A stretch of 33,187 nucleotides of DNA from JAYTQQ01 sp043746635 (GCA_043746635.1 JAYTQQ010000131.1:1-33187); one strand, 5' to 3'. Positions 7,161 through 15,774 are shown, numbered from the stretch's first letter. Numbers and translations are program-made. Notes: generated from the letters alone by a model not told the origin.

Positions 7161-8834
7161 CTATTCTCTCCAGGCCAATTCATGGTGGATATAAGCCTGC
7201 AATTCACGGCATTCCTGATGCATCTGATCGGCACTCCATCCCAGCTCTTCTGCGAAAACTCTCGAAAGCGTCGGGAGCATTGAAAGCCCATGATCGACAT
7301 GAGACAAGAAGAGCGGCGCTCGTCTCGTGTAAAAATCTGAAAGATGAAAGCACATCGTTTCGTGGATCGCGTGGCGTGCCTCCATACTCCATAACATTAA
7401 TTTATCGGCCTGCATTTGCGATTGCCCCTCAGGCTGGTCGGGGTCTGGCTTTTTATATTTTGCTAAAATCTCGTAAGCTTCTTCGCCGTGCCTGAAAAAT
7501 AAAATCTCGGCAATATTTTTCGAAATCTTCTCGGCATGAGCAATTTCAGAAATACGATATTCAATTTCTTCAAGCTTTGTCACCGTCGCATGAGGATTGA
7601 GTGGAACTTTCGTAGCAGAGTTTCTAAACTGAACTTGGTCTTCGAGCGAAAAAGTCTTGAGAGCCGCCTCTACCGTTTGTTCTGCCATCAAACGGTAAGT
7701 TGTGTATTTACCGCCGGCGACGAAAGTGACGTTCTGAGAATCTTCAACGATGAGATGTTCACGACTCGTTTTACTTTCTGTTTCGGCTCCGTCGTCGACA
7801 AGCGGCCGAACGCCTGCGTAAGTCGCAACGATGTCATTTTCTTTGAGAAGCGCTCCAGGAAAATATTCGCGAGCGACACCCAATAGATATTCAACGTCTT
7901 TTTTGGTGGATGTCACTTCGAGAGGATTTTTTTCGAAATCTGTGTCGGTCGTTCCGATGATGACCATTTCATGACGAGGAATCGCAAACACAATTCGCTT
8001 CTCATCATCAGTTGCCATCACCACCGCTTGCGAAATTGGAATACGATCTCTTCTGAAAGTAAGATGCACTCCTTTTGAGGGCCTGAGAATTCTCTTCCAA
8101 GTGCTGACGAGTGTTGGTGCGACGATATCAGTCCATGGGCCTGTAGTACTGATCACGTGTTTTGCTCTTACTGTAATTTTCTTTTTCGAAATTAGATCTT
8201 CAACATTGACCGCGGTGACTTTACCATTGGTGAACTTGGATCCGACCGCTTTTACGTAACTGACTGAAGTCGCGCCCATCTTGTGTGCGGATCTCAAAGT
8301 TTCGATCACGAGCCGATCATCATCCATGTAGGCGTCTGAATAAACAAATGAGCCCATGAGGTTTTTATTCTGCAAAAGTGGAATCCTATCCATCGTTTCG
8401 TTATTGTCGAGGCGCTCATGCATTTCGGGAGCTTCAAACATTGAAAGGGCATCGTATAGCCACATACCGAGGCCCATTTTGAACATGCCCACGCGTGAGC
8501 CTTCGTAGAGTGGCAAAACAAATCGAAGTGGATGAACTAAGTGCGGAGCAATTTCAAAAAGAAGACGACGTTCTGAAAGTGCTTCAAACACGAGTCCAAA
8601 TTCAAGATTTTCTAAGTAGCGAATTCCACCGTGAATGAGCTTGCTGGATCTCGAGCTTGTGCCTTGCGCGAAATCTTGCATTTCGATCAGTGCCACTTTC
8701 ATTCCACGTGATGCCGCGTCCCTCGCGGCACCCGCACCGGTAATTCCGCCGCCGATAATGAGAAGATCAAATTCTGTCTCTGCCAAGTGTTGAAATGAAG
8801 CTGCGCGATCTTTGAAAGAAAACGTTCTGGTCAT
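7161..8834 (-). CDS. glpD: Aerobic glycerol-3-phosphate dehydrogenase GlpD
   Basis: A 557-residue FAD-dependent dehydrogenase that oxidises sn-glycerol 3-phosphate to dihydroxyacetone phosphate at the inner membrane and passes electrons to quinone. The dinucleotide-binding motif 'LLIIGGGITGAGAARDA' is at about residues 24-40. The GlpD signature 'SSRSSKLIHGGIRYLE' follows near residue 60, and the C-terminal ~120 residues match the GlpD cap domain. Length is slightly above the E. coli enzyme. It overlaps the upstream GNAT-like gene by 4 bases (ATGA), so the two form one operon. No glycerol kinase or transporter is adjacent, so the substrate may come mainly from phospholipid turnover. That last point is inference. 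Confidence 0.95.
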   Translation of the reverse strand: MTRTFSFKDRAASFQHLAETEFDLLIIGGGITGAGAARDAASRGMKVALIEMQDFAQGTSSRSSKLIHGGIRYLENLEFGLVFEALSERRLLFEIAPHLVHPLRFVLPLYEGSRVGMFKMGLGMWLYDALSMFEAPEMHERLDNNETMDRIPLLQNKNLMGSFVYSDAYMDDDRLVIETLRSAHKMGATSVSYVKAVGSKFTNGKVTAVNVEDLISKKKITVRAKHVISTTGPWTDIVAPTLVSTWKRILRPSKGVHLTFRRDRIPISQAVVMATDDEKRIVFAIPRHEMVIIGTTDTDFEKNPLEVTSTKKDVEYLLGVAREYFPGALLKENDIVATYAGVRPLVDDGAETESKTSREHLIVEDSQNVTFVAGGKYTTYRLMAEQTVEAALKTFSLEDQVQFRNSATKVPLNPHATVTKLEEIEYRISEIAHAEKISKNIAEILFFRHGEEAYEILAKYKKPDPDQPEGQSQMQADKLMLWSMEARHAIHETMCFHLSDFYTRRAPLFLSHVDHGLSMLPTLSRVFAEELGWSADQMHQECRELQAYIHHELAWRE

Positions 8835-9328
8835 TTGTTATAGTTCCATTCGCCGATGTTGTTGTGTTGTTGATGCACCTGAAACTTTTCTAAGTATGAC
8901 TTATTTTTGGCATAGTCTGCAAACAAAACTCGCTGGAGGTGTTTCTCTCGAGCTGTTTTGATCGCGATTTCTGCCAAGAATTCAACAACGCTTTGGTTCT
9001 CTCCCATCAGCATCTCGACCCACAGACTTTGGGTTTGCCTCGACATAAAGAGAATCGGCTGCGCCAGAAAAAATCCAGCGACATCGTTATTTGAATTGGT
9101 GGCGATAAAACTCCACCCGCCATTGAGATAGTGCTCAAGAGATTCTTTTCGCCAAGGAGCCGTCCACGACTCAAACATAAATGCGGTTGGATCTTTGGCT
9201 AATTTTGAAAGTGTGGTGTTTGCGAAATCATAAATGCGGTCGAGATCTGAAAACGAGGCGACATAAAATTCATTCTGCATATGAAATCCATTTTGACGAA
9301 GTGAGTTCTCGAGGCGATAATACTGCAT
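8831..9328 (-). CDS. GNAT-like acetyltransferase domain protein (tentative)
   Basis: About 165 residues. 'VASFSDLDRIYDFANTTLSK' near the start, 'GWSFIATNSNNDVAGFFLAQ' in the middle and 'VEFLAEIAIKTAREKHLQRV' resemble the beta-strand and helix pattern of GNAT N-acetyltransferases, but a clear acetyl-CoA loop (Q/RxxGxG/A) is not visible, so the assignment is weak. ATG 9328 is preferred because AGGAG lies 11 bases upstream. ATG 9280 (weak GGA) and ATG 9412 are alternatives, the latter running deep into the divergent HAD gene. Its stop overlaps the glpD start by 4 bases, so the two are translated together. Confidence 0.5.
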   Translation of the reverse strand: MQYYRLENSLRQNGFHMQNEFYVASFSDLDRIYDFANTTLSKLAKDPTAFMFESWTAPWRKESLEHYLNGGWSFIATNSNNDVAGFFLAQPILFMSRQTQSLWVEMLMGENQSVVEFLAEIAIKTAREKHLQRVLFADYAKNKSYLEKFQVHQQHNNIGEWNYNK

Positions 9329-10103
9329 GCAAACAAAAACTCCTAGTCCGATCACAGAATTTTCAGAGTCTTTCAAAAAAGAAATTGAGTCTCGCATACT
9401 GGTTTGTCGCAAAACGGGCGTTCAAGCCTACGCCGCATTCGACGCCGACGGAACTCTCTGGGACATCGACATCGGTGAATTATTTTTTCATTACCAAATC
9501 CAAAAGTGTCGTTTACCGAATATGCCCGCCGACCCATGGAGGCATTATATCGACCTCAAAACTGTCGATCGCATCAAGGCTTACTACTGGCTCGCGCAAA
9601 TCAACTTCGGACAAACACTTTCACAAGTCCAAAGCTGGTCCGAGACGGCTCTACGTGAATATGGCCCAATTCCGATATTGAAATCGAGTGCAGGTCTAGT
9701 CGAATTCTTGCGCGCCAACGGTGTCGAAGTTTTTGTGGTGACAGCATCGGTGAAGTGGGCCGTTGAACCGGCGGCTGCCCTATTGGGAATCGACCGCTCC
9801 CACGTTTTAGGAATGGCGACCGAAGTCGTCGGTGGAGTCGTCAGTGATCGACCGGTACCTCCCGCAACCTATTTGCAGGGTAAAGCCGATGCCTTGCTAT
9901 TAGCGACTGGCGGCGTCGCGCCTATCTTCTGTGCCGGTAATACCGTAGGAGATACCGCTTTGCTGAATGCTTCTTCTGGCGTTCGCTTAGCTGTGCGAAC
10001 GCAAAGCACGGGTGATGTTGATAATCATTTGCTCGAAGACGAACTCGGCTTATACAAAGAAGCCGTCAAGCGAGAGTGGCTCTCGCACGCTTACCGTGGC
10101 TAG
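9327..10103 (+). CDS. HAD-family phosphatase, SerB-like subgroup
   Basis: A 258-residue HAD hydrolase. Motif I is 'AFDADGTLWD' (nucleophile Asp39, acid/base Asp41), motif II is 'VVTAS' (Thr139), motif III is the Lys186 of 'LQGKADA', and motif IV is 'GNTVGD' (Asp209). The order and spacing fit the HAD-IB/phosphoserine phosphatase-like group with a helical cap, which acts on small phosphorylated metabolites. The substrate cannot be predicted. ATG 9327 overlaps the start codon of the opposite-strand GNAT-like gene (bases 9326-9329 read CATG), and a GAGG lies about 11 bases upstream. The gene stands alone on the plus strand. Confidence 0.85.
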   Translation: MQTKTPSPITEFSESFKKEIESRILVCRKTGVQAYAAFDADGTLWDIDIGELFFHYQIQKCRLPNMPADPWRHYIDLKTVDRIKAYYWLAQINFGQTLSQVQSWSETALREYGPIPILKSSAGLVEFLRANGVEVFVVTASVKWAVEPAAALLGIDRSHVLGMATEVVGGVVSDRPVPPATYLQGKADALLLATGGVAPIFCAGNTVGDTALLNASSGVRLAVRTQSTGDVDNHLLEDELGLYKEAVKREWLSHAYRG

Positions 10104-10217
10104 GGCGCCTTTTTCGGTTCAATTAAATTGCTTATAAAAATGCCGTCCTCACCATCGCAGGACCAATAGGCGCGGCCCGTAAGACCACAAGCTTTACACC
10201 CTCTATACAGAAAATAA

Positions 10218-10236
10218 CGGTGTATACACCGCTTTT
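10218..10236. terminator. Short hairpin with T-run between convergent genes
   Basis: A perfect palindrome CGGTGTATACACCG (10218-10231) can fold as a 5-bp stem with a TATA loop and is followed on the plus strand by CTTTTT. It sits 115 bases after the HAD stop and 50 bases beyond the pepP stop, so it may end transcription in one or both directions. The short stem keeps confidence moderate; it could also be a protein-binding site. Confidence 0.45.
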
Positions 10237-10280
10237 TCTACTGAGGACCTACCAAAGACTATGACTCTGACATATAAGTA

Positions 10281-11618
10281 CTAAGCCCGAAAAAACTTCG
10301 GCTCTTCTGCCATCATCGCTTCAACATCCGCAATTTCTTTCGGTGCCTTAACGGTCAAATTCTCATGGCCGCCCTCGGTGACCAAAATATTATCTTCGAT
10401 ACGAACACCGATGCCACGCAAAGCTGCCGGAGCGCTTTGATCATTCGCTGGAATATAAAGCCCTGGCTCAACGGTGAATAAAAATCCTTGTTCGATTCGA
10501 CGAGGTTCTCCGCCGATGAAATACAAACCCGCATCGTGAACGTCCATGCCGAGGTAGTGACTCACTCCGTGCATATAATATTTTTTGAAATCAAGATTCT
10601 TGATGAGCTCGGCACGATTCCCGCGCAAAAGTTGCAACTCGATCATGAGATCGGTCAGCATTTCGATGCAAGTTTCTTGCAATTTTTGAAATGCGAGGCC
10701 TGGCTTTACCATATCGATGATCTTCTTCTGAACCTGCAGGACTCCGCCGTAGATTGCTTTATGTGCCGGAGAAAATTGACCGCTGATCGGAAAGTCACGC
10801 GTGATATCGCCCGTATAATAGTTGTACTCAGCACCCGCATCGATCAAAAGTAAATCGCCGTCTTTACAGACTTGATCATTAAAAACATAGTGGAGGGTCG
10901 TCGCGTTTGCTCCGGTCGCGACGATTGTTCCGTAACCTTCACGTTTCGCACCCAGAAGCATGCTCGTTCCGAGAAAGACACCCTGGAGTTGATTTTCGGT
11001 GACTCCGGCTTTCGCAAAGCGCATCACTTCTCGGTGACCTTCGGCTGAAATATCGCAGGCCTTACGAACACTCACGATTTCATCAGCTGTCTTTTTCAGA
11101 CGTGCTTCGCCCATAAGTTCGCGAGCATCATATACCGGCAAAACGCCGCGACCACTTCGGCCATGGCTCAAACGAATTTCTTGAAGGAGTTCTAAAACAT
11201 CTTTGTCGAATTCAGAATCGATTCCCCATTGATGATAAATTTTGTCGACGGGTTTCAATAACTCCACCGCTTTGTCGTGAAATTCAGAAGTGAGATAACA
11301 CTGGTCAATGTGAAATTCGGCGGCCGCACCAGCTGGCCCGTAGCGAAAGCCATCCCATGTTTCGCGCTCTTGATCTTTCGGGCGTACAAACAAAACGGTC
11401 TCCGGGGTCATCCCCGGACGAAAAATAAAAATACTTTCAGGCTCTTCAAATCCGGTCATGTAAAATAAATTGGTATCTTGACGATAGGGATGATGAACAT
11501 CGTTGTTTCGAATAAATTCTGGATTTGAATGAAGGATGAGGGCCGTGCCCTGTAATTTCGATTTCAGTAAATTTCTTCGATTTTTAAAATCTTGAATATT
11601 GTGCTGAGATTTACGCAT
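10281..11618 (-). CDS. pepP: Xaa-Pro aminopeptidase (M24B)
   Basis: A 445-residue metallopeptidase that removes an N-terminal residue preceding proline. The N-terminal creatinase-like domain spans about 1-170 and the pita-bread catalytic domain about 180-440. All five metal ligands are visible: Asp260 and Asp271 ('LLIDAGAEYNYYTGDITRDF'), His354 ('HGVSHYLGMDVHD'), Glu384 ('FTVEPGLYIP') and Glu408 ('VRIEDNILV'). His243 and His361 match other catalytic histidines. AAAGG lies nine bases before the ATG. It is the last gene of the xseA operon, 14 bases after the patatin-like gene. Confidence 0.95.
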   Translation of the reverse strand: MRKSQHNIQDFKNRRNLLKSKLQGTALILHSNPEFIRNNDVHHPYRQDTNLFYMTGFEEPESIFIFRPGMTPETVLFVRPKDQERETWDGFRYGPAGAAAEFHIDQCYLTSEFHDKAVELLKPVDKIYHQWGIDSEFDKDVLELLQEIRLSHGRSGRGVLPVYDARELMGEARLKKTADEIVSVRKACDISAEGHREVMRFAKAGVTENQLQGVFLGTSMLLGAKREGYGTIVATGANATTLHYVFNDQVCKDGDLLLIDAGAEYNYYTGDITRDFPISGQFSPAHKAIYGGVLQVQKKIIDMVKPGLAFQKLQETCIEMLTDLMIELQLLRGNRAELIKNLDFKKYYMHGVSHYLGMDVHDAGLYFIGGEPRRIEQGFLFTVEPGLYIPANDQSAPAALRGIGVRIEDNILVTEGGHENLTVKAPKEIADVEAMMAEEPKFFRA

Positions 11619-11632
11619 AAAGAAAGCCTTTC

Positions 11633-12658
11633 TTAAAATCCGTATTGATTCACGAGTTTGTTAACGACATCTTTTGCAGACGTTGATCCTTGTTCGATCA
11701 AATTACGTCTCGCTTCGAAATCGATGATTGAGGTATTATTTGTATTCACCTGAATAATCTGGTTTACGCCGGCAATTTTTGGTCGGCTGAGTTCCCGCTG
11801 AAGTTGGCTCATCAACACTTGCTCAACCTCGTATTCGCCACGAAGCGCCTTCGGAAAAACTTCTCCCGACATCACATTCACAAAAATCACGAGATTAATA
11901 TTGCGAGCTCGCAAAAATGCGGCAGCCTCTTCAACGTCAAAAGGGGCCGCCACGTAAGAACGATTCTCGGTAAAGTACGGTGGATAAGGAATACATTTGC
12001 TGATTCCGTCACGCAGAGAGCCTTTTCCTAAAAAAACGAGACGCTCTTGGCTGGTATTGTACGTTGGGCATGCGAAATCAACTTTTGCTTTTTCAAATAG
12101 ATTCGCTCCAAATGCTTGATTTAAAAAATCTGAAAAAACCGAAACTTGTTCGGGCTTAATGCGAGAGCCGAGAAAACCTTTTCCGGGAACGTCGCTTTCT
12201 CTTATGCGCATCGCTTTGAATTCGAGTTCATTGACTTGGCCCTGCATCGCGTAGAGTCCGCCCATGACGGCCCCCCACTCAAGGCCGACCACGTAATTCA
12301 CCGGAATACGTGCCCGCGCAAATTCTTTCAAGACACCAATGTGGGCGAACGTGCGCATACCTCCTGGCCCTAAAATAATACCAACGCGGGGACTTTCTTT
12401 CGGAAGCGAAATTTCAACCGGAGCCACCGGAGCACCCGTAATCTGTTGCGGCGTTGGAGGAGGCAAAACAACGACTGGAGAATTCTGTGTCGTCGATGGT
12501 GCCGTCGATCCTGGTTTTGGCTTTTTGTCGTGCACATTTAAAACCGAAGTTGGATTCGCTTCATGTCTTGTTTCTAAAGTATTACAACTTGTTAAAACAA
12601 AAACGGCGCTTGAAACAAGAAATAATTTTTGAAGTTGCAAATGGACTCCCCGTCTCAT
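11633..12658 (-). CDS. Patatin-like lipoprotein lacking both catalytic residues
   Basis: A 341-residue lipoprotein (lipobox Leu-Thr-Ser-Cys25), a Pro/Thr-rich linker to about residue 85, then a patatin-like domain. The glycine-rich oxyanion loop ('GIILGPGGMRTFAHIGVLK', about 93-111) is kept. The nucleophile elbow, normally Gly-x-Ser-x-Gly, reads Gly125-Leu-Glu127-Trp-Gly129, so the serine is glutamate. The catalytic Asp-Gly-Gly, expected after 'YV', reads Ala237-Ala-Pro. By family logic it cannot act as a serine lipase and is probably a binding or structural protein of the envelope. Its ATG overlaps the ispA stop (ATGA), so it is co-translated with ispA. The frame is intact and not a decayed gene. 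Confidence 0.8.
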   Translation of the reverse strand: MRRGVHLQLQKLFLVSSAVFVLTSCNTLETRHEANPTSVLNVHDKKPKPGSTAPSTTQNSPVVVLPPPTPQQITGAPVAPVEISLPKESPRVGIILGPGGMRTFAHIGVLKEFARARIPVNYVVGLEWGAVMGGLYAMQGQVNELEFKAMRIRESDVPGKGFLGSRIKPEQVSVFSDFLNQAFGANLFEKAKVDFACPTYNTSQERLVFLGKGSLRDGISKCIPYPPYFTENRSYVAAPFDVEEAAAFLRARNINLVIFVNVMSGEVFPKALRGEYEVEQVLMSQLQRELSRPKIAGVNQIIQVNTNNTSIIDFEARRNLIEQGSTSAKDVVNKLVNQYGF

Positions 12659-13512
12659 TGTTCACGTGTCAGATTGTAAGCGGCCATTTCACGAAGTGAA
12701 TCGGCTTTGTTGTCCCAGTCGGCTAATTTCGTTAGGCAAAGTTCGGTGAGTTCTTGCAAAAAACTTTCGGCACCAACAAAGCCCATAAATTTTGTATAAC
12801 TCATGCCTTTGTCCTCAGAATAATCTAGAAGATCATCCTTTACTTGAAATGCCAAACCTAAATTGCGTCCGAAAACTTGAAGATCTGTCGATTGGCGGAC
12901 GCTGGCACCACCAACGAGGGCAGCACCTTCGATGGCTGACAGGATCAATGCTCCCGTTTTTTGTTCGTGCATGAGCTTAAGTTCTTCGATTTTCTCAAGT
13001 GGTGTATCGTTACTCTCTAAGTCTCTTGCTTGTCCCGAGATCATTCCAAACATGCCTGCCGCTTTGGAAAGTGATGCCACCAATTTCAAACCAATTTCTG
13101 GTGTTGCGGCATAACTTCTCGCGATCAACGAGAACGCTTCGGTGAGGAGTCCGTCGCCGGCCAGCAAGGCTTTTGCTTCGCCATAAACTTTGTGGTTTGT
13201 AGGCTCACCCCTGCGGACGTCGTCGTTATCCATACTCGGAAGATCATCATGAATCAGAGAGTAGGCATGAATACATTCGAGCGCTGCCGCAAAAGGAATT
13301 ATTTCTTTAGCTTGAGAACCCAAGGCCTCTGCCGTAAAGCAAGCGAGGTTTGCGCGAAATCGTTTCGCTCCTTTTTGAAGGAGCGAGTATCTCATCGCAC
13401 TCAGAATATTTTCTTGAATGCCTTCATAGGCATGAAAATTCAAATTCAAAAAACTTTCGACATTCGTCGAGTGATTTTGAATTTTTGTTTTCAGCTCTGA
13501 GAGTTTTTGCAT
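12655..13512 (-). CDS. ispA: Polyprenyl (farnesyl/geranylgeranyl) diphosphate synthase
   Basis: A 285-residue trans-prenyl transferase. The first Asp-rich motif 'DDLPSMD' is at 89-95 and the second, 'DDLLD', at 226-230. The Lys-Arg-x-Arg diphosphate-binding stretch ('GAKRFRANL') lies near residue 50. It condenses isopentenyl diphosphate with allylic diphosphates and supplies precursors for undecaprenyl phosphate and quinones. The residue pattern before the first motif fits farnesyl-type enzymes, but product length cannot be fixed from the sequence alone. It sits two bases after xseB, the xseB-ispA order common in proteobacteria. The dxs gene that often follows is replaced here by a patatin-like lipoprotein gene. 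Confidence 0.93.
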   Translation of the reverse strand: MQKLSELKTKIQNHSTNVESFLNLNFHAYEGIQENILSAMRYSLLQKGAKRFRANLACFTAEALGSQAKEIIPFAAALECIHAYSLIHDDLPSMDNDDVRRGEPTNHKVYGEAKALLAGDGLLTEAFSLIARSYAATPEIGLKLVASLSKAAGMFGMISGQARDLESNDTPLEKIEELKLMHEQKTGALILSAIEGAALVGGASVRQSTDLQVFGRNLGLAFQVKDDLLDYSEDKGMSYTKFMGFVGAESFLQELTELCLTKLADWDNKADSLREMAAYNLTREQ

Positions 13513-13514
13513 TA

Positions 13515-13739
13515 TTATTTTTCTGTTGCCGAAAAGTCTTGGGTCATCGCCGAACCATCGGTGTCGAACCCCATAAGGATCTTTACTTTTTGTTCAGCGT
13601 CGTTGAGTTGTGTATTGCATTCTCTTGAAAGCTTCACGCCTTCTTCGAAAAGCTTGAGCGAATCTTCGAGTGACAATTCGCCGGCCTCCATCTTTTCAAC
13701 GATCGTTTCGAGTCTTGATAATTTTCTCTCAAAGTCCAT
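13515..13739 (-). CDS. xseB: Exodeoxyribonuclease VII small subunit
   Basis: A 74-residue protein, typical for XseB: the characteristic 'FERKLSRLETIVEKMEAGEL' start and 'SLEDSLKLFEEGVKLSR' follow the family closely. XseB wraps around the XseA coiled-coil arm and is needed for single-strand DNA exonuclease activity. A short C-terminal tail after 'QKVKIL' is variable in the family. ATG 13739 is preceded by AAGGAG. It lies 12 bases after xseA and 2 bases before ispA, so the three are in one operon. Confidence 0.95.
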   Translation of the reverse strand: MDFERKLSRLETIVEKMEAGELSLEDSLKLFEEGVKLSRECNTQLNDAEQKVKILMGFDTDGSAMTQDFSATEK

Positions 13740-13751
13740 GTGAACTCCTTT

Positions 13752-15281
13752 TCAATTCTTAATTTTCGTAATTTTGGCAGTGGCTTCACCGTTGGCGAAA
13801 GTGATTGCAACCTCTTGGTCTATTTTCAAATTCTTAACGTCTTTAATAATTTCGCCCTCTGATCTCACGATCGAATAGCCACGATCGACGACACGCAAAG
13901 GGCTCAGCGAATCCAGCAGAGAAAAATACTTTTGCAAATTTTGCATTCGGAACTGCAAAAGGTTTTTCATTTTATTTTGCAAACGCGAATGCAAATTACG
14001 ATTCGCAACTTTTGATTTATTGAGCAGCACTTCGGGTGAGCCCATTTTGTGCGTGAGTAGCTCAACGTGCATCTTCTGATCCGAGACGTAGCGCCTCGCC
14101 GCGTTTTCGAGACGTACCATCAAATCATCATTACGCTGAGATAAATCTTGAAGCATTCGAGCAGGATCGATCAGCGCCCGCGCCAGAAGCGAAATTTTTT
14201 GCTTGAGCATTTGCATTTTGCGTAAAAGACCAGTGTACATCGTGCGCTGAGAACCTTGAATTTGATTTTGCAAATCTTCAGCGTTTTGCACCACGAGCTC
14301 GGCCGCCGCCGATGGCGTGGGCGCTCTTAAATCCGCAACAAAGTCAGCGATGGTAAAATCAATTTCGTGACCAACGGCAGAGATCGTTGGGATGCGTGAA
14401 GCAGCGATTGCGCGCGCGACACGCTCATCATTAAAGGCCCAGAGATCTTCGATGGATCCGCCGCCTCGGCCGACGATCAAAACATCAACGTCGGTCATGC
14501 GGTTCGCCGCGAGAATTCCGGCGACGACTTCTCCTGGTGCTTGATCGCCTTGAACTTTGGCCGCGATCAAAGTGATGCGTGCGCCACGGTATCTGCGGCC
14601 TAAGACATTGAGCATGTCTCGAATCGCGGCTCCCGTTGGTGACGTCACGATCGCGATATGTTGTGGCCGTGCCGGTAACGCACGCTTGCGTTCAGGTGCG
14701 AATAATCCTTCGGCGTGAAGTTTTGCTTTGAGTTGTTCGAATGCCTTTTGAAGAGCGCCTGCGCCGACGGGCTCCATCAACTCAACAAAAATTTGGTAAT
14801 TTCCGCGAGGTTCGTAAACCGTCACTTTGCCGCGAACGAGAACTTCCATTCCGTCGTGGGGTTTATATTTCAGTTGTTGATTGAAGCCGCGAAACATGAC
14901 GGCCGTGATTTGTGCCTTTGAATCTTTGAGAGAAAAATAAAAATGGCCAGACGTGTGCGCTTTAAAATTTGAAATTTCGCCTTTGATCCAAACCAGCGAA
15001 AATTCACCTTCCAGAATATTTTTGATCCATTTGTTGAGTTCGTAGATCGAAAGAACTTGTGGCTCTTTTTTCGTTTCGCCTTTTTCTTCAATCGGTTGTT
15101 GAACAGCTGAAGGCAGCGCCGGCGCTTCGTCAGTCACTTTTTCGCCAGCGAGCTTTTCGGCGATCACTTTTTCATCTTGAATTTTCGGAAGAAGATCTGT
15201 CGCCGTTTTAGGTGGCTGAACAAACTCCAGCGGAGCCCAATTGAGATCTGAAAAATTGAATTGTTCTTGACCTTTTGCCAC
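13752..15281 (-). CDS. xseA: Exodeoxyribonuclease VII large subunit with N-terminal extension
   Basis: A 509-residue XseA that with XseB degrades single-stranded DNA to oligonucleotides. The OB fold starts near residue 76 ('LSIYELNKWIKNIL') and includes 'VWIKGEISNFK'. The catalytic region carries 'IVTSPTGAAIRDML', 'GRGGGSIEDLWAFNDE' and 'AVGHEIDFTIADFVADLRA' (about 302-320), all conserved, then the long coiled-coil arm. The N-terminal ~75 residues are an acidic, Pro/Ala/Lys-rich extension not usual in the family. The start is GTG 15281 with GAGGA eight bases upstream. Because no internal ATG lies between the start and the OB fold, the extension is likely real, though the first codon cannot be proven. 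Confidence 0.95.
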   Translation of the reverse strand: MAKGQEQFNFSDLNWAPLEFVQPPKTATDLLPKIQDEKVIAEKLAGEKVTDEAPALPSAVQQPIEEKGETKKEPQVLSIYELNKWIKNILEGEFSLVWIKGEISNFKAHTSGHFYFSLKDSKAQITAVMFRGFNQQLKYKPHDGMEVLVRGKVTVYEPRGNYQIFVELMEPVGAGALQKAFEQLKAKLHAEGLFAPERKRALPARPQHIAIVTSPTGAAIRDMLNVLGRRYRGARITLIAAKVQGDQAPGEVVAGILAANRMTDVDVLIVGRGGGSIEDLWAFNDERVARAIAASRIPTISAVGHEIDFTIADFVADLRAPTPSAAAELVVQNAEDLQNQIQGSQRTMYTGLLRKMQMLKQKISLLARALIDPARMLQDLSQRNDDLMVRLENAARRYVSDQKMHVELLTHKMGSPEVLLNKSKVANRNLHSRLQNKMKNLLQFRMQNLQKYFSLLDSLSPLRVVDRGYSIVRSEGEIIKDVKNLKIDQEVAITFANGEATAKITKIKN

Positions 15282-15349
15282 GGGTTTTTTCCTCGCCCAA
15301 AAACGTGTGGCTCAAACTATTTTTCATAGGTCGAAGAGTCAAGTATTGG

Positions 15350-15580
15350 TTATGAAAACCAGAGATTTTCGAGGACCCACAGGCCCCCGACAAAAAAGCT
15401 GATCCAAGCAAACGAACTATGCGATTTGAGTCGATTCCAGGCTTCTTTGGGTATGATTTTTTCGCCAAGTTCGCGCGTCACTTTCATGTTGAGTACAACG
15501 AGCAACAATCCGCCGTATATAAATACGATGAGCGGAAATGCGTGGTCTAATTTTTCGATAAAGCTATTTGAATATTCCAT
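15350..15580 (-). CDS. Small two-helix membrane protein, unknown function
   Basis: A 76-residue protein with two predicted transmembrane helices ('FPLIVFIYGGLLLVVLNMKV' and 'SFAWISFFVGGLWVLENLWF') joined by a charged loop. I start it at ATG 15580, with AAGAGA nearby. The frame is open upstream to 15793, but that part runs into the 6S RNA gene on the other strand and is not protein-like. It lies 68 bases before xseA and may be the first gene of that operon. No family is recognised. Confidence 0.5.
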   Translation of the reverse strand: MEYSNSFIEKLDHAFPLIVFIYGGLLLVVLNMKVTRELGEKIIPKEAWNRLKSHSSFAWISFFVGGLWVLENLWFS

Positions 15581-15739
15581 GGTCTCTTTTCGGAGCAATG
15601 GGCCCTCAAAAACATGGACTAAGAGGCAGATTTTTGTTTTTTCAAGACCAAAATGACATGTCATCGCAAGTTTATTTTGCGAGTTTTCTACCAGATTCGC
15701 TACAACTTGAACCCGAGGACGAGTTTCGCTTGCAGAAAT

Positions 15740-15768
15740 TTGACGAGAGTAAAAGAGCTTGTTATGAT
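15740..15768 (+). promoter_or_regulatory. Sigma-70 promoter of the 6S RNA gene
   Basis: TTGACG (15740-15745) and TATGAT (15763-15768) are separated by exactly 17 bases, five of six matches to consensus at each box. The predicted start, about 15775, coincides with the 5' end of the long closing stem of the 6S RNA, so promoter and RNA support each other. Confidence 0.8.
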
Positions 15769-15774
15769 TTGGGT

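Noticed and set aside
10070..10086. GCGAGAG-TGG-CTCTCGC stem near the end of the HAD gene
   Set aside because: It lies within the coding sequence and has no T-run, so it is unlikely to be the terminator.
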